This document shows positions 7,162 to 14,270 of a stretch of DNA of 17,955 nucleotides, one piece after another. Made by a program: the position numbers and the translations under genes. The DNA is from an uncultured Oscillospiraceae bacterium (GTDB taxonomy: Bacteria > Bacillota > Clostridia > Oscillospirales > Oscillospiraceae). How positions within the stretch are numbered: position 1 is the first letter of the stretch; each line of letters starts with the position of its first letter. Under the pieces are notes generated by a model. That model searched no databases. It had not been told where the DNA came from and worked only from the letters and a program-made list of their open reading frames with translations. The stretch is from contig CAJUQN010000057.1 of assembly GCA_910588625.1 (NCBI GenBank), positions 1-17,955 of the forward strand, written 5' to 3'.

Positions 7162-7220
7162 CGGGTGTGATATGAATTGCAGGGTATCATTATCATACCA
7201 CACCCGACGTAAAACTTCAA
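7162..7220 (-). promoter_or_regulatory. tnpX promoter with overlapping palindrome
   Basis: TTGAAG (7215-7220) and TATGAT (7192-7197) are spaced 17 bp on the minus strand, about 50 bases upstream of the tnpX TTG start. A long inverted repeat, 14-base arms with one mismatch (7162-7175 and 7193-7206), has one arm on the -10 box. This arrangement suggests an operator for the recombinase or a regulator; it could also be an RNA hairpin in the leader. Confidence 0.55.
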
Positions 7221-7224
7221 CACT

Positions 7225-7497
7225 TTACAGTGCGATATTTCGAGTGAGGATACGAAGTGTTTTCCCCTCCACGGTTTCAGCGGTGTCACCGCTGAAATGG
7301 GCGTTGACGGTGTAAACAGTGCCGCCGATCTCCCTTTCAATGCTGATGGGGTAGCTACATTGATGCTCTTTCAGCCAGTTTATCCGTTCCGTATGGGACA
7401 GGCTGGCAAGGTAAGCTGCTGTTTTATCAATCTGCTTCGTCACTTCATCGTAAATCTTTACTTCTTGCTCGGTCAATTCAATCTGAAAAATGTTCAT
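7225..7497 (-). CDS. TnpW-like transposon protein
   Basis: This is a 90-residue protein. Its C-terminal 40 residues (ISIEREIGGTVYTVNAHFSG ... EGKTLRILTRNIAL) match the pattern of the small transposon protein TnpW (IGxTxYxVxxHFSxTxxETxxDKIxRLI) found beside TnpX recombinases. The N-terminal half (ELTEQEVKIYDEVTKQIDKT) is helical and acidic, as in longer members. Its ATG overlaps the relaxase stop by four bases (ATGA), so the two are translationally coupled. The biochemical role of TnpW is not established. The frame is intact although both neighbours are damaged. Confidence 0.7.
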   Translation of the reverse strand: MNIFQIELTEQEVKIYDEVTKQIDKTAAYLASLSHTERINWLKEHQCSYPISIEREIGGTVYTVNAHFSGDTAETVEGKTLRILTRNIAL

Positions 7498-8711
7498 CTG
7501 ACAGCAATCCTTTTTCTGCGCTTATCCTGCGTGCGGCCCATGCGCTGGGTCTGCATTTCCTGTTCCAGTTTCAAGTTCTCTCTCAGCTTATCACTCCGGG
7601 AAAGTACACTTTCGGTGGTTTTGATGTCCTCTCGGCAACCGGCCATTGCCGCCGTCAGCCGGTCACGCTGGGCCTTAGTTTTGGCAATTTCTACCCCATC
7701 GTCACAGTGGCGCAGGCGGTTATAGAACTTCTGTCGGACGGATCCCAATTCCTTTATTTCAGCCTGTTTTCCGCTGATAAAGTCTGCAACATCTTCCTCC
7801 GTGTCCAGCTTTTCCCGACAAATCAACTGCGCCTGTTGGCTGATGGTGTCCGGACGGCGGCATTCCTCCCGCAGCTCCGGGGAAAGGGGACGGCGACTGC
7901 TCCTTTTCGGTAAGATGCCTAGGCAATAGCAGCAGCGGAGATACAGCCCCCGGAAACCGCCGATCTTCTTCACCGTGCTGAAAGAGCTTTTCAGCCGCAG
8001 ACGTTTTGGCTTGGGGGGGTGGACAAGGACGGGCTTATACCGCTGATAACCCAGGTCATAGGAGTACCGCTGGCGGTTTTCCTCAATGCGCTCCCGAAGG
8101 GCCGGGAGATCGTATTCCTCCCCCAGCCGGTACAGCCGCACCGCCTTTTTGCTCCCGATCCGCCGCAGGGTGTCGTACTTGTGGGCGGGGTTGGCGTCCA
8201 GTTCATAGCCCTGCTCCCGGAGGGCTTTCCGCAGGTCGTTCCCGTCCACGCTGACCTTGAGGGCGGCGTCTAAGGCCTCCCGCATTAGATTGTGCTTGGT
8301 GGGTTCGCCGTTCTTTTCAGCAAAGTAAATGCTTCGGGGCGTTTTGCCTTTTGGATTTTTGATGGTGGAAAGCTGGTATTCCTTGCATAAATCATCCGAT
8401 AGTTGGCGAAACTGATAGTAGGCCCGTTTGCCGCAGTTGAATTTTTTGCCGTCCCACAGGCCCACAGAATTGACCACAAAATGATTGTGATTGGCGCCCG
8501 TGTTGAAGTGGGTGGCGACAAGTACCTGGTACTCGTCGCCCCACATCCGTTCTGCCAATTCCACCCCGAGCCGATGGCACAGCTCCGGGGTGACTTCACC
8601 GGACTTAAAGCTCTGGTAGGCATGGTAGGCCACGTTACCGCCTGTCTTGCCAAACCGCTCCTTGACCGCCTGCATTTCCTGAAAAGCGGTATCCCGGTTA
8701 CAGTTCACGCC
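7494..8711 (-). pseudogene. mobilization relaxase lacking its N-terminus
   Basis: About 405 codons begin at GVNCNRDTAFQEMQAVKERF, which in this relaxase family (MobA/VirD2 type, PF03432) lies well inside the protein. The first 70-90 residues, including the catalytic tyrosine, are missing. The histidine motif THFNTGANHNHFVVNSV is kept, followed by FRQLSDDLCKEYQLS and a basic C-terminal region with coiled-coil character (RTQDKRRKRIAVR). Upstream the sequence switches at 8709-8712 to an IS66 transposase tail on the opposite strand, so the loss came from an insertion-deletion. GTG at 8708 could still start a product, but it would lack nicking activity. In an intact element this protein nicks oriT for conjugative mobilization. 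Family is secure. Confidence 0.85.
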
Positions 8712-9170
8712 ATTGAGGAAGGGCTGGCAGACCTTCCTCCAAAAGAACGCTGTGACCAGCGGCTGGAACAGGCAAAACCTGTTTTGGACGCTCTGTTGGC
8801 GTGGGCAAATACCAGAACTGCCGCCCCGAAATCCTCTTTGGGCAAGGCGCTGTCCTACCTCAAAGAGCAGTGGCTCTATTTGCTCAATTATCTGAAAGAC
8901 GGCAGGCTGGAGCTGAGCAACAACCGGGCTGAGCGCAGTATTAAGCCCTTTGTCATTGACAGAAAGAATTTCCTGTTCGCTAATACTCCCAGCGGCGCAA
9001 AGAGCAGCGCGGTGATCTTCTCCCTCATCCAGACCGCCTTTGAAAATGGATTAGCCCCCTACCGCTGCCTGACATGGCTTTTATCCCCTGCCGCTGTGAT
9101 GGATCTGGCTCAACCAGTTGATGTGCGGTCCCTGCTCCCCTGGAACGCTCCCGCTTCTTGTAAAGCATAA
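8709..9170 (+). pseudogene. tnpC: IS66-family transposase, C-terminal fragment
   Basis: From 8709 the plus strand reads AIEEGLADLPPKERCDQRLE, KPVLDALLAW, GKALSYLKEQWLYLLNYLKD and SNNRAERSIKPFVIDRKNFL, then FANTPSGAKSSAVIFSLIQT, ending at TAA at 9168-9170. This is the last third of an IS66 TnpC, including the glutamate of the DDE triad in NNRAERSIKPF. The two catalytic aspartates, the N-terminal domain, tnpA and tnpB are absent. The reading frame extends further left only as an antisense artefact over the relaxase. It is followed by a strong terminator. The fragment marks the point where the relaxase lost its N-terminus. Confidence 0.88.
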
Positions 9171-9179
9171 TTTTTTTAC

Positions 9180-9216
9180 CCCGTTGCCAGGGCGACTCCT
9201 GGCAGCGGGCTTTTTG
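9180..9216 (+). terminator. Rho-independent terminator after IS66 fragment
   Basis: CCCGTTGCCAGG (9180-9191) pairs with CCTGGCAGCGGG (9198-9209), one mismatch, six-base loop, followed directly by CTTTTTG. It is a textbook terminator for rightward transcription of the transposase gene. Confidence 0.8.
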
Positions 9217-9259
9217 ATGCACGGAGATTTGTCGCTTACAAAGATTTCACAATCAACCC

Positions 9260-9670
9260 TTATAGTTGAAATCTGTTTAATTTGTTTAATAGCATATCTC
9301 GGTTCACTTGCTTCAATTCACATTCCCAAATCCGCAAAACTATCCAGCCCCGTACTTCAAACATTGCTGTTACTTCCTGGTCATGTTTTATATTCCGTTC
9401 CCGTTTCTTTTTCCAATACTCTTGGTGATCTGCGGGACGGGTGTTCCGGCAATCATGCCCATGCCAGAAACAGCCGTCTACAAACACCGCTATTTTCTGT
9501 TTCGGAAACACAAAATCGGGATGACCCTTGACAGGATAATTCCGCCGCCAGCCAGTGATGCCATTCTGTTTAAATATTTCAATCAAGCGAAGTTCTGTAG
9601 ACTTGTTCTTCTTTGATTTGACCTGCCGCATAATATCAGAGCGTTTTTCTTTATCAAACACATCCGCCAC
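9260..9670 (-). CDS. vsr: very short patch repair endonuclease Vsr
   Basis: Vsr nicks DNA 5' of the T in T:G mismatches made when 5-methylcytosine deaminates, so it protects sites of a C5 methylase. The 136 residues match the family length. Seen: DIMRQVKSKKNKSTELRL at the N-terminus, the core GHPDFVFPKQKIAVFVDGCF with catalytic Asp at about 52, then WHGHDC with the metal-binding and catalytic histidines at about 70 and 72, the intercalating FW pair at 68-69, and YWKKKRERNIKHD. GTG at 9670 is used, 6 bases after AAGGTGA. It starts seven bases after the DUF4928 gene and is co-transcribed with the methylase, as is usual. The gene appears intact. Confidence 0.95.
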   Translation of the reverse strand: MADVFDKEKRSDIMRQVKSKKNKSTELRLIEIFKQNGITGWRRNYPVKGHPDFVFPKQKIAVFVDGCFWHGHDCRNTRPADHQEYWKKKRERNIKHDQEVTAMFEVRGWIVLRIWECELKQVNRDMLLNKLNRFQL

Positions 9671-9676
9671 AGCAAA

Positions 9677-10612
9677 TCACCTTGCCTCGAACTCAATGCG
9701 GAGACTTGGATCGGTTTCAGTTTCCAGCACAATATTGTTGTAGCGGCTGATAATATCCGACAAGGTAGAGTTACGCTTTGCTTCGTCAAATAAGCTGTGT
9801 TCATATACATTTGCGGATAGGAATTGCTGAATATCCCACACCTCTACGCGCCCAGCAAGACCGGCATCTTCCGCCAGATTCAGCGCCGTATGCACACGCT
9901 CAAAAATTGTGATGATAACAGGATGGCGCCCGCTCCGCAGGTTGGCTTTACACTTTTCAATCAGGAGCGCCCCCGGCATAGTAGTACAGTGGATAATCGT
10001 GCTGTTAATGACAAAATCACCGTTACGATCCGTTGGGCCGTCCGCTACTGAAGCGCCGTGAATTTCAAAAGCCCCCTCCGGCATAATAAGGCAGAGTTTA
10101 GCCGCCACCAAATGCTGCAACACCGTTCCAAGATACTGCGTACCCGGATTCTGCTTTTGCCGCTTCTTTGCCTGTTCAAACAGTTCATCCAAATTAGCGC
10201 CGATTGTTTTGGACGTGTCGGCGGTTAAAATAAAGGGCTGATTTCTAAAATACTCCCTGACTTGTTCTGCCCAAAAATCTTCTACCATAGAAAAATCAAC
10301 AGTTTGTTCTTCGTTCCATGTATTGAGGAAATCCACATACTTTATCATCAGGCCCATGCTTCCCCGGCTGGTGCGTCCGCCCTCGGCTGATAACTGCTGG
10401 GTAATACCATGTTTCTTCAAAATCTTCTTTAGATTTCCACCGCCTAACCCAGCTACTTGTCCCTTGCTGCTGGTCTGAAAATCATCAGGATTCAACGGAA
10501 ACTGCTTGTCCTGCACCAAACGAGTAAACTGCACAACCAACGATAGCGGGCCTTTGGTGAAAATATTATTTTCAGCTTGAAATGCTTTCAACCATTCTTC
10601 TGGACTAATCAT
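9677..10612 (-). CDS. DUF4928 protein, putative type II restriction endonuclease
   Basis: This 311-residue protein carries the pattern I associate with DUF4928 (PF16280), a family found beside C5-cytosine methylases and thought to be the restriction subunit. It has KGPLSLVVQFTRLVQDKQFP, GQVAGLGGGNLKKILKKHGI, EGGRTSRGSMG, then GDFVINSTIIHCTTMPGALL-IEKCKANL. A PD-(D/E)xK-like set could be D in GDF, then the HCTT strand and K in EKCKANL, but this is a guess from spacing. ATG at 10612 is chosen over TTG at 10630 because GCGGAGG sits nine bases upstream. It overlaps the methylase stop by eight bases, which argues for coupled expression. Intact. Restriction activity is inferred from the methylase-Vsr context. 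Confidence 0.75.
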   Translation of the reverse strand: MISPEEWLKAFQAENNIFTKGPLSLVVQFTRLVQDKQFPLNPDDFQTSSKGQVAGLGGGNLKKILKKHGITQQLSAEGGRTSRGSMGLMIKYVDFLNTWNEEQTVDFSMVEDFWAEQVREYFRNQPFILTADTSKTIGANLDELFEQAKKRQKQNPGTQYLGTVLQHLVAAKLCLIMPEGAFEIHGASVADGPTDRNGDFVINSTIIHCTTMPGALLIEKCKANLRSGRHPVIITIFERVHTALNLAEDAGLAGRVEVWDIQQFLSANVYEHSLFDEAKRNSTLSDIISRYNNIVLETETDPSLRIEFEAR

Positions 10613-11711
10613 CGTACACAGCCTCCGCAATTTTTATTAAGAAGCGTTCTCCAATAAACTGTGCCACGGGCATCGCTACCGCATCGCCCATCGCTTTATA
10701 TCCATCGTTATAGCTACCAGGTAGGATAAAACTATCTGGCGCTCCCATAAGCCGTGCGGCCTCGCGGACGGTTAACAATCGCGCATGGGTCATTCCATCC
10801 TTTTTGACTACTAAATATTGCTTGCTGCTCCCGCCCTCTGGCGTCCGTAGACACCCTGCAATCCCATCAAAGCGCAATTCAAGCTGCTGTTCGCCATGTC
10901 GAGTCCGGCGATAGCCCGTAGCATAAACGGTATTATGAGCATCCAGTTTGGTTTGATGCCGTTCCGGCACCAGTCGGAGCACGTTGTCCTTATCAAAAGG
11001 AGCTGTATCATCCACAATGTCTTTCAACGTTTTGTTGCGCCGCAACGGTTTTCCTGTTTTCCACCATATCCATTGCGGTAAAGAACGCCCCAGTTCAATC
11101 GCTGTTTTTGTATGTAACCAGCATGGGCCATCGCCAACTAACTCGTCTGGGATTTGACAGCCGTGTTCCACGGCAAGGATAAACACCCTTGGTCTGGACT
11201 GCGGCACAAAGTGCGAGGCATTTAACACGATTGCTCCACAATCATAGCCACGCTCTACAAGGGCGGTGTGGAGAACACGATAGTTGTCACCGTTATTCGT
11301 AGAAAGTAGTCCAACTACATTTTCTAATAGCAAAATTTGGGGACGTTGCTCCATCTCGTCTAAAACACGCAGCCATTCCCACACAAGCCCGCTTCTCGAC
11401 GCATGGATACCGCCTAATGAACCAGCTAATGACAGATCCTGACAGGGAAAGCTGGCCCACGACAAATGGGCATACGGTAAATCATATCCTCGAATATTTT
11501 TGATATCATCAAGTTCAAAATGGTTATCGCCAAAGTTCGCTTTATAAACAGTTGCCTTTTGTTCGCTGATATCGTTAGCCCAAACCGGCGCGAACAGCCC
11601 TTTCAAGCCATAGGCCACAAGACCACTCCCAGCAAAGAATTCGTGCATTGTCCACGGTGCAGAAGATAAATCAATTTTTTGTTGTTCAAACATGGTGCTT
11701 TGTAGCATCAT
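10605..11711 (-). CDS. dcm: C5-cytosine DNA methyltransferase
   Basis: This is a modification methylase that transfers a methyl group from S-adenosylmethionine to C5 of cytosine. All main motifs are present in order in 368 residues: I, HEFFAGSGLVAYGLKG (23-38); IV, SFPCQDLS with catalytic Cys90; VI, ENVVGLLS with Glu130; VIII, QSRPRVFILAV; IX, RLLTVREAARLMGAPDSF; X, GYKAMGDAVAMPVAQ. The variable region between VIII and IX is about 120 residues and sets the target, which cannot be read from sequence alone. ATG at 11711 follows AGGAGG by six bases. The 5' end overlaps the HTH frame and the 3' end the DUF4928 gene. Base composition is more A/T-rich than the flanking metabolic genes, which fits acquisition on a mobile element. 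Confidence 0.95.
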   Translation of the reverse strand: MMLQSTMFEQQKIDLSSAPWTMHEFFAGSGLVAYGLKGLFAPVWANDISEQKATVYKANFGDNHFELDDIKNIRGYDLPYAHLSWASFPCQDLSLAGSLGGIHASRSGLVWEWLRVLDEMEQRPQILLLENVVGLLSTNNGDNYRVLHTALVERGYDCGAIVLNASHFVPQSRPRVFILAVEHGCQIPDELVGDGPCWLHTKTAIELGRSLPQWIWWKTGKPLRRNKTLKDIVDDTAPFDKDNVLRLVPERHQTKLDAHNTVYATGYRRTRHGEQQLELRFDGIAGCLRTPEGGSSKQYLVVKKDGMTHARLLTVREAARLMGAPDSFILPGSYNDGYKAMGDAVAMPVAQFIGERFLIKIAEAVYDD

Positions 11712-11891
11712 CTTTTCCTCCTGTATTGCGCCGTTTATCTCCTGTTGTTTTCTTTGCGCCTTTTGGTATAATCCAAATTCGGCTCATACGCGCGACCCCA
11801 GCAATTCGTCCCTCTTTACAAAGGATCTGGACTTGTCGTGGCGTAACACCCCATTTTCAGCAGCTTCTTGAGCTGTAATAAAACCGTTCAC
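11686..11891 (-). pseudogene. small helix-turn-helix protein, frameshifted
   Basis: GTG at 11891 follows GAGGTG and starts VNGFITAQEAAEN. After the A run at 11854-11857 the family sequence continues only in the next frame: WGVTPRQVQILCKEGRIAGV, ARMSRIWIIPKGAKKTTGD, ending at TGA 11686-11688. Adding one A to the run gives a 68-residue MerR/excisionase-like HTH protein with the usual length. It lies first after the promoter and overlaps the methylase start by 26 bases, so it could regulate the restriction-modification genes. The one-base loss in a homopolymer may be a real mutation, programmed slippage or a sequencing error. In the frame as given, translation would stop after about 35 codons. 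Confidence 0.7.
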
Positions 11892-11936
11892 GTTTGACAC
11901 CTCAAACTGTTTCAAAATCTACCATATTTCACTATC

Positions 11937-11965
11937 ATTATATTCGTTTGCGCGAAATCAGTCAA
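11937..11965 (-). promoter_or_regulatory. strong sigma-A promoter of the restriction-modification operon
   Basis: TTGACT (11960-11965) and TATAAT (11937-11942) with a 17-bp spacer on the minus strand form a near-consensus promoter. It sits 46 bases upstream of the HTH GTG start and immediately downstream of the tnpV terminator, so the methylase operon is insulated from upstream transcription. Confidence 0.85.
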
Positions 11966-11973
11966 GCTATTTT

Positions 11974-12018
11974 GATAAAACGCCCATGCCCACGAGATTT
12001 GTTTGTGAGCATGAGCGC
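11974..12018 (-). terminator. terminator downstream of tnpV
   Basis: In the leftward RNA, a 14-bp stem (12018-12005 with 11993-11980) forms with three G-U pairs and an 11-base loop, followed by TTTTATC (11980-11974). The wobble pairs form only on this strand. It ends tnpV transcription just before the next promoter. Confidence 0.7.
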
Positions 12019-12025
12019 CTTTCAT

Positions 12026-12355
12026 TTAGGCAAATATAATTTCTGTGTTCACTATTTCTTCCACCACGGAACGAATATTGTTCATTCGGCCCACCCATTC
12101 CATCTGGCTATCCGCTTTAAGCTGTTCGGTGATACACTCCTGCTCTGCCATCTACTCCACAAGCTGAAAAAACATATCTTTCGCTTGGGTGTCGATTTCG
12201 GACAGGTGGTCGTTCAACTTGCCAGACAGCAATAAGGCCGTATAAAGAGCCTGACGGCATTCCTTCAGATACCGTCTACGCCGCTGTCCCCATATGCCGA
12301 TGGCGGGGAGTTCGGGTACAGGCAGGTCTGGAAGAAAACAATCGCCCTCGGCTGA
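12026..12355 (-). pseudogene. tnpV: TnpV-like transposon protein, truncated and nonsense-bearing
   Basis: The leftward frame reads CFLPDLPVPELP, IGIWGQRRRRYLKECRQALY, LSGKLNDHLSEIDTQAKDMF, then LVE-TAG-MAEQECITEQLK, then MEWVGRMNNIRSVVEEIVNT and EIIFA-stop at 12026. This is the TnpV pattern of Tn4451-type elements. TAG stands where the family usually has Gln (LVKQMAE), a single CAG to TAG change. The first 20 or so codons are missing: an in-frame stop lies near 12356 and the start has been lost at the junction with the acyl-CoA dehydrogenase relic. Its own terminator is still present. TnpV function is not known. Confidence 0.82.
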
Positions 12356-12368
12356 CTATAAAAGATGA

Positions 12369-12400
12369 GGGCGAGGTAACTTCCTTACGTTACCTCGCCC
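12369..12400 (-). terminator. perfect 12-bp hairpin at the island edge
   Basis: GGGCGAGGTAAC (12369-12380) pairs perfectly with its complement (12389-12400) over an 8-base loop. On the minus strand it is followed by TCATCTTTTA, so it probably ended the acyl-CoA dehydrogenase gene whose relic stops at 12442. A second small stem (CCTTTT/AAAAGG) lies at about 12415-12432. The mobile-element debris begins directly to its left, so this is close to the right boundary of the island. Confidence 0.6.
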
Positions 12401-12441
12401 TTCGGCGGGGCGCTCCTTTTGTGCATGAAAAGGAACCGCGC

Positions 12442-12894
12442 TTACTTTATGCCCATCCAGCCGGAGATGACCATGCGCTGGACCTCGGAGGCCACCAGCT
12501 TGGCCATGGCGGCCAGCTGGAACCGGGTGTTCTGGAACTGGCTGATGCGCTTGCCGAACTGCACCCGCTCCTTCACGTACTTCACGCACTCGTCGATGGA
12601 GGCCTGCGCAATGCCCAGAGCCTGAGCGGCGATACCGATCCGGCCACCGTCCAGAGTGGTCATGGCGACCTTGAAGCCCTTGTTCAGCTCGCCCAGCAGG
12701 TCCTCCTTGGGGACGATGCAGTCCTCGAACGCCAGCTCGCAGGTGGAGGAACTGCGGATGCCCATCTTCTACCCGTGGGAGCCCACCTTGAAGCCGGGGA
12801 AGTCCCGCTCCACGATGAAGGCGGAGATGCCCTTAGTGCCCAGGGACTTGTCGGTCATGGCAAACACCACGAACACGTTGCAAGGTTCAAATCC
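12442..12894 (-). pseudogene. butyryl-CoA-dehydrogenase-like gene, internally deleted
   Basis: The leftward frame carries VFVVFAMTDKSLGTKGISAF, IVERDFPGFKVGSHG, TAG (12769-12771), KMGIRSSSTCELAFEDCIVP, the substrate-cavity region (NKGFKVAMTTLDGGRIGIAA) and FGKRISQFQNTRFQLA. It then jumps to AMAKLVASE and again to VQRMVISGWMGIK-stop. In full-length family members about 25 residues separate the first pair and about 45 the second, including the catalytic glutamate in YEGTSE. Both jumps keep the frame. The N-terminal half of the gene is missing upstream of 12894. The second deletion could have arisen between the two copies of a Ser-Glu-Val coding repeat. It is a dead copy, distinct from the intact dehydrogenase at 16480. 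Confidence 0.85.
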
Positions 12895-13018
12895 ATATCA
12901 ATCAATGTTTGAAAAATTGTCTGCGTTTCACAACTTGGAGGGCCTGGATGTAAGCTCAAGCTTTCCCGCTGCTTGCCAACAGATGTCAGCGACGGTTGCA
13001 AAGCTCCAAGAAAGAATA
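12895..13018. other. short spacer of unknown origin
   Basis: These 124 bases lie between the dehydrogenase relic and the CoA-transferase stop. A plus-strand frame reads NPYQSMFEKLSAFHNLEGLD and SSFPAACQQMSATVAKLQER, which looks protein-like but has no start, stop or known family here. No terminator is evident for the CoA-transferase operon. It may be a fragment carried in by the rearrangement. Confidence 0.3.
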
Positions 13019-14230
13019 TTATTTTGCGGCGCCCTTGTTTTGCAGACCAACAATTTGCTCCGTAGTATAGCCAGCCTGTGTCAGAATCTCTTCTGTGTCC
13101 CGTCCTACTGCGCCGGTTGGCTCATACCGTCCCGCAGTGTCGTAGGCAGAGAACTCCACCGGAATAGTCGGCATCTGCACTGTCCGCCCGCTGGCAAAGG
13201 TGACGGGGACCACAAAGCCATTCGCCACAGCCTGAGGATCGGTGGCCAACTCGCTGAGGTGGCCGATTTTGCCGATGACAATGTTCATCGCGCCGATGCG
13301 CTCCACCCAGTTGTCCCGGGTATCCTGCATAAAGCCCTCCCGGAAGATGGGCATGGCCTCATCCAGATGCTGCTGTACTGCGGCGATGGTGTTGAAGCGC
13401 TCGTCTTCCAGCAGGTCCTCTCGGCCAAAAAGGGGCATCAGCTTGCGGTAAGTGTCGGCATAGTCCACCACGCCGATCATCAGCCACTCGCCATCCTTAC
13501 ACTGGTACTGCCAGCCGAAAGGATTGGCGGGATGGTCCTTGTCCTTGGGGAAAGTGTTGCCGTACTGGGTGGATACCACACAGGCGTTGTTGTACCAGAC
13601 GGACGCGCCCATCAGGGAGGAGGATACGAAGGTGCCTTTGCCGGTCTTGGCTTTGCCAATGACAGCGGCCAGAACGCCGGCGCACAGGATGGAAGCCACC
13701 ATGGCGTCGCCCGCCCCGGTGGGGGCCAGGAAGGGGAAGTTGCCTTGGGTGCCCCAGTCCAGCATGGAGCCAGAGCGGGCCCAGAAAGCCACGGAATCAA
13801 AGCCGGGCTTGGCGGCATCAGGCCCCTTGTAGCCATAGCCGGAAAAATGGACATAAATCAGGCCGGGGAACTGGTCCTTCAGTGCGTCGTAGTCAAAGCC
13901 CAGCTTGGTCAGGGCAGGCAGACGCATATTGCTCAGGAAGATATCCGCCTGACCGATGAGTTTCATCAGGGCGGCCTTTCCATCCGGGTCCTTCAGGTTC
14001 AGGGCAACGAACTTCTTGTTGGCGTTGGGAATGGTGAAGAAAGGATTCTCATCATCGGTGATGGTGCACTTCTGATTGCGGCCCACCACGCGCCAAGCTT
14101 CGCCGGACAAGCCCTCCACTTTGATGACCTCCGCGCCCCAGTCGGCCATCATGCGGGCCACGGCGGGGATGGCAAAGTGGGTGCCCAGCTCCACGACCTT
14201 CAGACCTTCCAGTGGTTTTCCATTAGACAT
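13019..14230 (-). CDS. class III (CaiB/BaiF-type) CoA-transferase
   Basis: This enzyme moves CoA from an acyl-CoA donor to a free carboxylic acid through an aspartyl-anhydride intermediate. Seen in 403 residues: LEGLKVVELGTHFAIPAVAR, MMADWGAEVIKVEGLSGEAW, the PNANKKFVALNLKDPDG region, FSGYGYKGP, and APTGAGDAMVAS with Asp175 at the position of the catalytic aspartate (169 in formyl-CoA transferase). The stretch PGFDSVAFWARSG is typical of the branch that includes HadA and FldA, which act on hydroxy or aryl acids in amino-acid fermenters, but substrate cannot be assigned. ATG at 14230 follows GAGGTGA by five bases and is preferred to GTG 14239. It is last in the four-gene operon, 40 bases after the transporter. 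Intact. Confidence 0.92.
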   Translation of the reverse strand: MSNGKPLEGLKVVELGTHFAIPAVARMMADWGAEVIKVEGLSGEAWRVVGRNQKCTITDDENPFFTIPNANKKFVALNLKDPDGKAALMKLIGQADIFLSNMRLPALTKLGFDYDALKDQFPGLIYVHFSGYGYKGPDAAKPGFDSVAFWARSGSMLDWGTQGNFPFLAPTGAGDAMVASILCAGVLAAVIGKAKTGKGTFVSSSLMGASVWYNNACVVSTQYGNTFPKDKDHPANPFGWQYQCKDGEWLMIGVVDYADTYRKLMPLFGREDLLEDERFNTIAAVQQHLDEAMPIFREGFMQDTRDNWVERIGAMNIVIGKIGHLSELATDPQAVANGFVVPVTFASGRTVQMPTIPVEFSAYDTAGRYEPTGAVGRDTEEILTQAGYTTEQIVGLQNKGAAK

Positions 14231-14270
14231 ATCGCTCACCTCATAATTTAATTTATTGCAAGGATTTTAA

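Noticed and set aside
8403..8708. Left part of the plus-strand frame that contains the IS66 fragment
   Set aside because: Before 8709 it is antisense to the relaxase and has no transposase similarity; only 8709-9170 is a real remnant.
11894..12235. 113-codon plus-strand frame
   Set aside because: It runs antisense through the tnpV relic and through the R-M promoter and terminator; no family resemblance.
12656..14251. 531-codon plus-strand open frame
   Set aside because: It is antisense to the CoA-transferase, with no ribosome site and no recognisable domain. Only its short stretch at 12895-13018 is not explained by an opposite gene, and it is listed as an unknown spacer.
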